From contig NW_004457554.1 of NCBI RefSeq assembly GCF_000313135.1, forward strand, positions 335,945 to 399,944: 64,000 nt of DNA. The letters are read 5' to 3'. Numbering within the stretch: the stretch's first letter is position 1; each line of letters begins with the position of its first letter. Source of the stretch: Acanthamoeba castellanii str. Neff. Taxonomy: Eukaryota; Discosea; Longamoebia; Acanthamoebidae. The translations under genes were made by a program, and so were the position numbers. Of this stretch, positions 45,817 through 55,426 are shown piece by piece. The notes beneath the pieces are model-generated. The model saw nothing but the letters and a program-made list of their open reading frames with translations, was not told where the DNA came from and made no database searches.

Positions 45817-48800
45817 ATGTTCGCGCCTCGAACAGCAGACGCCGAGCAGCCCGAGCTCACTCGCGAGTCCTCCTCGCTGCTGGTCCCGCCGAACCGGCGC
45901 CAGCTCCGCAAGTCGGACAACGAACTGCACCGCCAGCGCTCGCGCTCTCGCTCGCCCACTGCCACCAGCTCTTCGTCCTCCTCGTCGTCCTCCTCCTCCT
46001 CCTCTTCAGCATCTTCATGGCGCACCGCGGGCAAGCGCCGCACGTTCAGCATGCGCGACCTCCTCCACAAAGGGCCATCCGAGCACTCCTCCACCTCTGC
46101 CCTCCTTGCCGCCTCCCTCTTCGCCTCGACTCCATCCGCGAGTAGCGGCAGCAGCAGTAGCAGCGGAGAAGAGGACACTGCCCGCCGCGAGCGGGGCGGA
46201 CCTCGGGTGGTCTTCCGCTTCGGACTCGCCCAACCCGTCACCGCCACAGCGAAGGCGCGACAAGCTCAAGTCCTTCCTGCGAGCCAGCGGCGACGGGCAC
46301 CATCATCACAGTGCTCGAGCCGATGGAGAAGTAGAGGACAAGAAGCACCACCATCGCCACCGCCATCGGCGCAGCGACGAGGAGGCGCAGGTGGACACGG
46401 GGGACGACGAGCGACCCCATCGCCATCGCCTGAAGCCGCATCGCTACCATACCGAGGCCAACTTGCGCCAAGCCAGGGCGCCCCTCATCACCATCGACGA
46501 CGCCTCGCCTCTCTCCTCGCCCGACGCCTCGGTACCCCACAGCCTCTTACACAAAAGAAAATCAAAGGAAGGAAAGAAAAGGAGTCACACGGCTCGAAAA
46601 ATTGGTTTCTTAATTTTTGTGGTGCCGCTGCTCGGGGTGATGCGTGCGGTGCTCCGTGGGTCGAGCCAACACACGAGAAGACCGACCATCACCACCACCA
46701 GTGCCACTCCAATAATCCCAACCTCAACATCATGTTTAACGCGGCCCCGCCCGCACGCCCGCGGTCGAGAAGCGGCAATTTTGCTGACGCCTCTTCTGTC
46801 CTTCTTCATGCCGCCGCCGCCACCGCACCAGCAGCTCGCAGCTATCGCCCGCAGCCACCTCTCGTACCTACCCTCACCTCCGACCCCCGATCTTCTTCTT
46901 GTGGCTCTTTTTTTGTCGACCAGCGTGCTAACCCCTGGGTGCGCAGGGCATCGACGACGGAGACCACCAGGGCGGGCCGACGCCCCACCTGGCCTTCGCC
47001 GAGCCGCCGCTGCTGCTGCTCGCTGGGACCCAAGGCGCAGCCGGTGCGCTGGTCTCGCAGGCCTCGGCCGCCACCACGCGCCCGCACGCCCGCACTAGCG
47101 GAGCTTACGACAACCCGCAGCAGCAGCAGCACCACGCGCGCCAGGAGCAGTACCGTCAGTACCAGCGCCAGTACCAGCACGAGCACCCGCTCGAGGAGCT
47201 ACGGCAGCAGCAGCAGCAGCAGGAGCCGCACCAGCACAGTCAACGTCCGCACCCGGCCTGGCGCGCGCGGAGAGCGCACCGGCGCTGCCGCCCATGACCC
47301 CGCCGGCCCACTCGTCGCTCGCCGCCATCGAGCGGGCCTTCCCCTCCTCCTCCTCCGCCGCGCAGCCCGATCGCCCGCCTCGCCTGCCGCCGCTTTGCGG
47401 TACTCTTTCCTCTCTTATAGTCTCACCATTTCCGCACAATGTAACCATCATCGCGCTCACCTCCTCGTGTCGTGTCGTTGGTCGTGTCGTGTCGTGTCGT
47501 GTCGTGTCGTGTCGTGTCGTGTCGTGTCGTGTCGTGTCGTGTCGTGCCGTGCCGTGCCATGTCGTTGGTCGTGGTTGTGTGTTGCAGAGGCTGCCGATGA
47601 AGGATTGGAAGCATGCGCAGGCGAGAAGAGAAGGAACAGGATGGCGCGGGTGCGCGAGCGTCGAGCCGCCGACAAGACGGCCTCGCACGCGGTGCTCTAC
47701 TTCCCGGATCGCACCGAGGAGTCCGTCATCGGCGAACTCGATCGGCCTCGACACCTGCATCGCCACCACGACCACCACCAACACGATCAAGAGCAGCACC
47801 ATCACCACCACCACCAATTTCATCGTCATAGCAAAGAAGCCAAGTCCAATCCGTTCGAGGTGGCCCACTTCCCGCCGCCGCGGCTCTACGGCAGCTCGCG
47901 CCTGTCGTCGGCCCTGCCGCCCGGCTCGCCCTGCCCCGCGGCGGCGGCCGACGTGGACGTGGGCCACCGGCGGGAGACCCGCGCCGAGGGCAACACAAAG
48001 ACCGACGAGGAGGAGCAGCTGCCGGACTTCCCGTTCCCGGTCAGCCCGCCCGACACGTGGGCGCTCATGCGGTCCCTCGAGCAGCTCTACCGCGACGGGC
48101 GGACCGCCATCAACCGCGACACCATCGTCGGCCGCAAGCTCTACAATTTCCGCGACCTCTCCGGTGCGAGCGTCGCCCAGCCTCGCCGTCCGCTCGCGAC
48201 AAACGATCGTTACTCACTCGGACCTTCGTCACGTGTGTCGTTTGTCGTGTGTGTCGTGTGTGTCGTGTGTGTCGTGTGTTGCAGAGGCTACGCAGAGCGC
48301 AAAACACGGAGTGAAGGTGGCGTCGCAGAGAATATTCAGGTCGGCGTGCCTGTCGCGTGGCGATGTGGACCACGTCGACGTGGTGAAGAGTCTCCTCTAC
48401 CTCAAGGAGTTCGTGCAGGTCAAGACCATGATCGACTTCCGGTACTCCTCTCACCCCTTCTCCCTTCTCTTGCCTCTTCGCTTGACATCTCCTCACACAT
48501 CCACTTCGTGTGGTGTGTGTTTGTGCGGTGTGTGTGTGTGTGGTGTGTGTGGTGTGTGTGTGTGTCGTGGTGGCGGCGGTGTAGAAATAAGGACGAACGG
48601 ATGAGCGATCCGCTCGACCCCGTGGTCGATGCCGTCTACCCGCGCATCAAGAAGGGCACCTTCATGGACCCGTCCTCCTGCAAAAGGCAAACGCTCCACA
48701 CCCGCATATCTCGCATTCCCTTTTTGTTTTATTTATTGTTTTAGAATGATTATTTGTTATTTTTATCACTTTCTATTTCGTGTACCAACCTTGTTGTACG

Positions 48801-49779
48801 ACAGGTACAACATTCCGCTGATGAACAAGAGCTTCAAGATCATGGGCCTCTTCCTGCCCTCCAAGTGGGGCACCAAGATGAACATGGTCAAGGCCGTCGT
48901 CTACGGCTCCGAAAAGACGCCCACCGAAATATTCGCCGAGGAGGCCATGAACCCGATGGTGAGCCTGCGCTCCCGTCTGCCCCAATCCAATGCGGTCCAT
49001 CCTAACACACGCGCGTGTCGTGTTGCGTGTGCGTTGTGTGCTGTGTGCGTTGTGTGTGCCGTGTCACCACCAGGGTCTGCTGGGGCTCAACAAGCTGATG
49101 CTGGTGTACGGCAAGGAAGAGATCGCCCAGGTGCTCCGAATTTGCGCCAACTCGTCCAACTACCCCATCATGTACCACTGCTCATCGGGCAAGGATCGAA
49201 CGGGTACCCAATTCACCGCACCGACCAACGACACGACACGACCAACGACACGACACGACACGACACGACACACTCACTTTCCGAGCGTGGTGGTGGTGGC
49301 GTGGGTGGTGGCAGGGTTGATCACGGCCCTCATCCTCCTGTGCTGCGGAGTGGACGCCCAGGACATCATCACCAACTACCACCAATCGGAGATCTTCCTG
49401 TCGCCCGTGATGGACCGCATCACGGCGGAAAACCAGGCCAAGGGACTCAACGCGGGCTTCGACGGGACGCCGCCCGAGGTCATGGAGCAGACGATCGGCT
49501 ACATTTTCGAGAAATGGGGCTCAATCACAGGTACCACACACACAACACACACAACACACGAGCCGCCCAACGTGCAGGCTCGTAAAGCCAACTCGCCTGA
49601 CGCTTGTCCACCACCACCACCAGGGTATTTTTCGTATATTGGATTTGGAAGCCGTGACCAGGTATGTTTCCTCTGCATCATCATCATCATCATATTGGCA
49701 CCGCCCCACTCACCTTTTGACCAACCGATGGCTGCAGATGAAACTAGTGCAGCACCTGGCCCACAACTCCCGCAAGTGA
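45817..49779 (+). CDS. PtpB-like tyrosine/phosphoinositide phosphatase with long low-complexity N-terminus
   Basis: At least nine exons. The N-terminal half (45817-47400) is Ser-, His- and Gln-rich (poly-Ser, HHRHRHRR, QQQQHH) and its exon joins are unsure: the frame changes near 46208-46250, where a 43-nt GT-AG intron would fit, and again near 47250. The catalytic half starts RKLYNFRDLSGA, the N-x-RDLGG-type opening of the Y_phosphatase3 family, then SQRIFRSACLSRGDVDHV, MIDFR, later KLMLVYGKEEIAQVLRICA, and the P-loop YHCSSGKDRTG (C-x5-R with Lys-Asp, as in mycobacterial PtpB and phosphoinositide phosphatases), LITALILLCCGVDAQDIITN and YHQSEIFLSPVMDRI. It ends KLVQHLAHNSRK. The substrate could be phosphotyrosine or phosphoinositide. 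Between the first blocks and P-loop is a 130-residue insert. Confidence 0.8.
47466..47574. repeat. GTGTC pentanucleotide array in a phosphatase intron
   Basis: About 18 GTGTC units with TTGGTC interruptions at both ends. It is the reverse complement of the CACGA/CCAACGA array in the nucleotide-sugar transporter intron (20413-20494), so related arrays sit in introns in both orientations. Confidence 0.95.
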
Positions 49780-50012
49780 GAGGGAGGCTGGCCCCACCCA
49801 TTCGCCTTGCATCCTTCTTGTTGCAGTAATAGATATATGCTAAGTGGTGTGTATTTACTACATTCACACCAACTTACACAGCCTAGCAGCCATACAATAA
49901 CTTTAATGAAGGTTTGTTGTTGGTGTGTGGAAAGAGTGTTGTTCGGCTGCCGCAAACAAGAAAAAGAACCTTGCAAAAGAAAGAAAGATGATAAAATAAA
50001 AGAAGATACTAA

Positions 50013-50994
50013 ATGGACCAGTGGGTGAGGCTCAAGCCTGTCGCACCAGTCACTGTGGAAATGCATGAGGTGGTGCCGGACTTCCTCTTCCTTGGCAGTG
50101 CCCGCGCTGCCGTCGCCGTGGAGCGCCTGCGAGAGCGAAGCATCACGCATGTGCTCACCGTTACGGACATCCTCCCGCGCCGCACCAGGGAGGCCTTCGG
50201 ACCCGCCCACCATCTCCACATCAACGTCGACGACCTGCCCGGCGAGGCCCTCTCCACCCACTTCGCACGCGCCATCGCCTTCATCGGTGCCCACCGCCCA
50301 CTTCATGTTTTTCTTTTTAGGTTAAAGTTGAGCACACACGTGTGCACCCTGTGCTTCACTGTTAATTAACGTTATATGTTGATATGTTGATATGTTGTTC
50401 TTCTATAGAAGGGTCAAGGGAGGGGGGTGGCAGGATCCTGGTGCACTGCACGGCGGGCGTGTCGCGCTCGGCGTCGGTGGTGATGGCCTACCTCATGCAC
50501 GCACACGGCCTCACCCTCAAGCAGGCCTTCATCCACGTCAAGCAGCGACGCACCAGCGTGCGGTGCGCTCACGATTCTCTTCGCCTGAGAGACTCGAAAC
50601 AGACTCAAAAGCACGGCGCGTTGAGAGACTGACTCGTGTGTGTGTGGTGTTTGTGGGGTGTGTGTCGTGTGTAGACCGAACGGAGGGTTCATGGAACAGC
50701 TCGATGCCTTCGAGCGGGAGCTCCACGGCAGCTCGTCCATTACGCCGCTCGAGCTCGTACGTGCCCCCAGCTAGGAGCAGACGTGCCACGGTGCGTGCGT
50801 GTGGGTGTGCGTGCGTGGCTGATGGGTTGTGGGCACAGATCAACATTACGACGGTGTACCGTAAGGAGTGGCTGCCGGCAATCACAGGCCGAGAGCCGGA
50901 GCCGCTGCCCGCACCCACAACGCGAAGCGCACCGCCGACGACGGCGGCGGCGACAAACACGGAGGAGGAAGAGGCCGCCACGTCGCAAGGATGA
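50013..50994 (+). CDS. Dual-specificity protein phosphatase
   Basis: Four exons from ATG 50013. The fold opens VVPDFLFLGSARAAVAVERL and ITHVLTVTDILPRR, then HINVDDLPGEAL, whose Asp is the general acid, and LVHCTAGVSRSASVVMAYLM, the HCxxGxSRS active-site loop. It continues LTLKQAFIHVKQRRTSVRPN and GGFMEQLDAFERELHG, the classic end of a DUSP domain. The C-terminus (VYRKEWLPAITGREPEP and a Thr/Ala/Glu tail) is not conserved. It should remove phosphate from Ser/Thr/Tyr, perhaps on a MAP kinase, though no kinase-docking domain is present. It starts 234 bp after the PtpB-like gene stops, so two unrelated Cys-based phosphatases lie side by side. Confidence 0.92.
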
Positions 50995-51070
50995 TGCGAG
51001 TTGGGTGTGTATGAAATTAATAAAGCGTGCTGCGTGGCGACAATAGCCAAACGGGCCGATCTGTGGTGGT

Positions 51071-52287
51071 TCACCAGCGGAGTCGGTGGTTGCAGTAGCC
51101 GCTGGGGTTCTTCTCCAGGTAGAGCTGGTGGTAGTCCTGTTGACATCGAAGAGACACACATGCGCGTGAGGAAGGCCATCACCATCGACAAACATATTGC
51201 ACGCCCACTCACTCGCGAGTGCACGCGCGTGGCGTACCTCGGCCGACCAGTATTGGCCCACCGGGACGATCTGAGTGACGATTGGAGTACGCGGGTAGTG
51301 CTCCTTCTGCACCTTGTCCTTCACCTCCTCTGCCACCTCTGCGCTCCCACGTTACGATGTCTGACGTCAGATCGCTGCTGTGTTCACTTTCACTTTCGCG
51401 CAACAAAACGAAACGCACTCTTCTGCTCGGGCGTGTGGTAGAAGATCACCGAGCGGTACTGGGTGCCCACATCGTTGCCTGACGTCACGCGCGGCACGAA
51501 TGTCAGTAGATGGTCGGTCTGCCTGCGCCGACGACATCAAGCGCTGGCAAGGTCAAGCGGTGAAGGGAGTACCCTGGCGATCGACGGTGGAGGCGTCATG
51601 AATGCGAAAGAAGAACTCGACGAGGCTCGCGTAGTCCACGGCGTCCTTCTTGAACTCGAGCTTCACCACTGCCCAGGCACCAGCAAAGTGGTAAGCAATG
51701 GGGGAGGAGACGAGAGAAGGAGGTGGAGGGGTGGGAAGAGGGTGCATGTAGTCGGTACCTTCGGCGTGGCCGGTGTCGCCATCGCAAACCTGACGGTAGG
51801 TGGGGCTGGACTTGTCACCGCCAGCGTAGCCGACCTCGGTACTCGCCAGGGCAGAGCCGAACTCCTTCCGGAAGAACTTCTCCACGCCCTACACAGTAAT
51901 CACAGATTCCATCTTCAGCAAATTGATGTACTTGCTCGCGAGGGTCCAGGGTTTCGTGTGTGGAGGGCTGCGTACCCAGAAGCATCCAGCGCCAAAGGTA
52001 GCGGTTTCGGTCATGTCTGCAGAGTTGTGCGGACTGTAGAGGCGGCGAGCGTAGGAGCCCGAAGAGGTGGTGAGGGGGCTCTTGAGAGAAGTGGAAGAAA
52101 AGCTGAAGCCGGAAGCGCGCCTCGTGGTGGAAGCCTGCGCGCTGCTAGCGAGTAGCGAGAGAGTAATAAAGGAGATGCTCAAGTAGAAAACGAACAAAGG
52201 CGCTACCGTGCAGCTGGCTCTTGCGGTGCCGAGATGCGTTGTGTAGAGAGAGGTGTTGATCTGTGGATTGAGATTCGCAGCCCGCAA
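51071..52287 (-). CDS. msrA: Peptide-methionine (S)-S-oxide reductase
   Basis: Six or so exons on the minus strand. It repairs oxidised methionine using thioredoxin. The hallmark TATFGAGCFW carries the catalytic Cys; then GVEKFFRKEFGSALASTEVG, YAGGDKSSPTYRQVCDGDTG HAE (the Y..VC.G.TGHAE block, broken here for length), AVVKLEFKKDAVDYASLVEF, FFRIHDAST, NDVGTQYRSVIFY, IVTQIVPVGQYWSAEVRH and DYHQLYLEKNPSGYCNHRL with a likely resolving Cys. Two starts are possible: 52287, which adds an N-terminus with a hydrophobic stretch (FVFYLSISFITLSLLASSAQ) suggesting secretion or an organelle, or 52014 (MTETATFGAGCFW), cytosolic. All introns have GT donors as read. It is divergent from the acyloxyacyl hydrolase gene with about 140 bp between starts. 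Confidence 0.93.
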
Positions 52288-52427
52288 AGATCGCCACTTC
52301 TACACGTGTGACGTCAGGCCTACGCGGCGACACGCGGAAAATAAGGAGGAAAATTTAAACTATGCGGCAATTAGAAATCGCCTTTGCCGTTCTCTATCTC
52401 TGTATTTGCCGCTGGAAGAGGAGGAAG

Positions 52428-55195
52428 ATGAAGGGCCTTGTCGTGCTGGTGGTGATCGCCGCCCTCACGTTCGCGTCGCTTCCGGCGCGTGTGGAGGGCA
52501 ATGGGTGGACGTGCTTTTACTGCACCATCATCACCAACACGCTGTTCGAGTACACTCTCACTCACGGCAATGACATGGGCCAAGCCCTTGAGCAGGTGGC
52601 CATTCATTCTTCCCCCCCCCCCTTCTCCTCCCTCCGCTTCGTCTTCTTTCTTTTCCTCTTTTCATCTCCGTTGGTACCTCACCTCCGGACAATACGCGCG
52701 CAGGTGTGTTACCTGTTCCCGCAGGAGTACCAGCGCACGTGCGAGGACATCGTCTTCGTAGCCGGCCCCATCATCCTCAACTACTACGTGGCCGGTTCAA
52801 CTCCCGTACGTGCGGCGCTACGCCCGTCTTCGTCTTCACGAAGGACAAGCCGCTTCGTTCTTTGTCCCTGATCTTTTTATTAATTTTATTCCTTTTTTTA
52901 AAAAATATTTATAATGCAGGACGAGGTGTGCATCAATGGGTTGCGTATTTGCGACAAGCCCGAGTGTGTTCTCTTCCCCCGGAACAACGCCTCCTCTTCA
53001 GCCTCCGCTCGCGTTAGCCGAGGTGAGTCCCGCTCCGCTCTGCCTTGGTGGGCACACGTGTGTGCGGTGAACTCTCGCTAACTTGTTTTATGTCGACGGG
53101 TGTGGCGCAACAGAGGAGGGCGTGAGGGACCAGCTGTTGGCCCTGTTCGACAAGCTCGCCCGCACTCCTCGCCGGTCCGTGCGCGCCGACCCCGTCGTGG
53201 ACCACCTGCCCCTCGTCGACGATGACGACGACCGCTTCTCCAGTACTTCCTGCGCATCAGCACCCATCTCCACTCATAAGGCCGACGTTTTAACGCCCTT
53301 GGTGTGTCGCGTCTTGTGTTGTGTGTGCGTGTGCGTGCAGCGTTTGCGACCCTGCGCGGTACCTCGTGGCGCGGCAAGGATTGCGACGACCATGATCCGA
53401 ATGTGTACCCCGGCCGCAAGGCGGCTCCCTCGGTACGGCACTTTTCTTCGTCGTCGTCGTCGTCGTCGTCGCAATTCACGATCACGAGACCAACCAATGA
53501 TGATGTGGTCGTGGTCGCGGTGCAGGGCAAGGAAAGCGCGGACTACAACTGCAACGGCATCAACGGAGTGGACCCCACGTCGGGCCGGCCATGGAAGGAC
53601 CTCCTGTGCGCCAACAGTCAGCAGATGGGCGCCGTGATCTTCGGCGACAGCGCGGCCGTATGCGCTCTCTGACCCCTCCAACTAATGACGCGTGCGTGAC
53701 TCACATTCCACCCAACCAGGCCCACTTCAGCATCAAGCCCGAGTGGCTCGAGGGCCAGTACATCAACTCCACGACCTACTCCGACCTGGTGTTCGGAGCC
53801 ACCAACGAACTCGACTGGCCGCACAAAAGCTGGTGCCCTGCTTGCTTCTCTACTGACCAAAAAGAGCGAACCACCGGCTCACATGTGATTGGTGTGTGTC
53901 GTCGTGTGTCGTCTGTCGTCTGTCGTGTGTCGTATGCGGCGGCACAGGGTGACCGGTCACGTGGAGGATCCGTTCGTCGACTCGCTCTATCTGCGCCTTC
54001 GCAAGCAGAACCTCTGCAACCACCGCGACTACCAGAACGTGGCCGTGAACGGCGCCAATTCGCTGAAGCTCAAGAGCATCGTGCCCACTGTGGCGCGAAA
54101 CGACAGCTTCGATCAGCCCGTCCTCGCCGTGTACGCCAACATCGGCAACGACATCTGCAGCCAGCGCCCCAACCTCGACCACGTACGTGGATGGATGACG
54201 CAACCTACGCCGCACCCGCCTCTGATTCCTGACTTCTCGTCTTGCTGACATGCTCGCAATGGGCGTTGTGCAGATGACCTCGGTGGCAGACTTTACGAGC
54301 AACGTCATCAGCACCCTTAAGTACCTCGACTCTGGCGTGCTGCCCGCCGGGAGCCACCTCCTCCTCGTCGGCGTACTCTCTCTCTCTCCGTCCACCCGTC
54401 TTCGTTCTTTCTTTCGTTCTTTTTAGCTTCGATTGGGCTCCGCCGATGCTGATTGATTGTGTTGGCCACCTCATCACGACGACCACCATCATCAGCTGGT
54501 GGATGGCCGCTTCCTGTGGGACACGCTGCACGCGCGGATGAACCCCATCGGCCGCCCCTACGAGGACGTCTACTCGTGGCTGGCCTGTATCGGCATTAAC
54601 CCCTGCTGGCAGTGGTACGCGCCTCGCCGCACGCACCGCACACGCGTTTTCTGACACATTTGGTTGTGGGGGTGCGGTGTGGGTGGTCGCTGTGTGTTGC
54701 ATTCAGGCTGAACCCCAATGCCACCATCCGCAACGCTGCGTCGACCCGCGCTGCCCAGCTGAGCGACGTGCTGCTGCAGATCTCGAAGAACAGCACCTTC
54801 AAGCACTTCGACACGGCCTACACCCCCTTCCCGCTCGCCCAGATCGCTCAGCAGTGGGAGCAGCGAGGCGGCCAGGCCGCCGACCTCATCGAGCCCATCG
54901 ACGGCTTCCACCCGAGTCAGATCGGCCACTACCTCATCGTACGTTGCCACTCCACACCGACAGACACGTTTTGTTGCCGCACGCGTGAGCGCGAGGCCCT
55001 CGCTCACTAGGTACCCTTTTGGTGTTGTGGCACACGCACCATCGCACACACAATCGCACACGCACAATCGCACACGCGGGACAGGCTGGCGACGTGTGGA
55101 ACGGGCTGCTGCAGAGCCGGCCCGACTGGATTCCGGCGCCCAACCCCAATAACGCGCGCATCGCCCAACTCTTCGGTGCCCAGGGCGGCTACTAG
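52428..55195 (+). CDS. AOAH: Acyloxyacyl hydrolase (saposin B domain plus GDSL lipase)
   Basis: About twelve exons, including 52428-52595, 52704-52805, 52920-53022, 53114-53242, 53341-53432, 53526-53657 and a last exon ending at 55195. A signal peptide (MKGLVVLVVIAALTF…) supports start 52428 rather than 52362. The small subunit is a saposin B domain with Cys pairs (WTCFYC, QVCYLFPQEYQRTC, CDKPEC). Then comes a Ca2+-binding loop DCDDHDPNVYPG, family-typical, and a GDSL-like lipase: AVIFGDSAAAHFSIKPEW across an intron (nucleophile Ser in GDSA), AVYANIGNDIC, PAGSHLLLVG LVDGRFLWDTL, and EPIDGFHPSQIGHYLI (catalytic Asp/His in DGFHPS). In animals AOAH strips secondary acyl chains from bacterial lipid A. 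In an amoeba it would act in phagosomes on LPS from food bacteria; that setting is inferred. Confidence 0.9.
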
Positions 55196-55426
55196 TCGGC
55201 TTTGCCTTCGTCGTGCCGTACCGGATGTTTGAAGTTTCTCGGCTGGACCCGGTTGGTTGCTTTCTTTAATTGCGCGTCCGCAAGTGGTTCTTGGCTTCCG
55301 AATCTGCCGATCGTTACCCGGCACCAAATAAGACAACCGGACTCGGTGGCGCACGCGAGTCGTGCTGGAAGAACTCCACAACTGCCCCCTCGATTGGGCT
55401 TGACGACCGGCCGTTCAACAATTAAG

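Noticed and set aside
55202..55426. In-frame extension before the signal peptide of the CUB-RasGAP gene.
   Set aside because: The extension overlaps the intergenic region right after the AOAH stop, and the signal peptide at 55427 is a better start.
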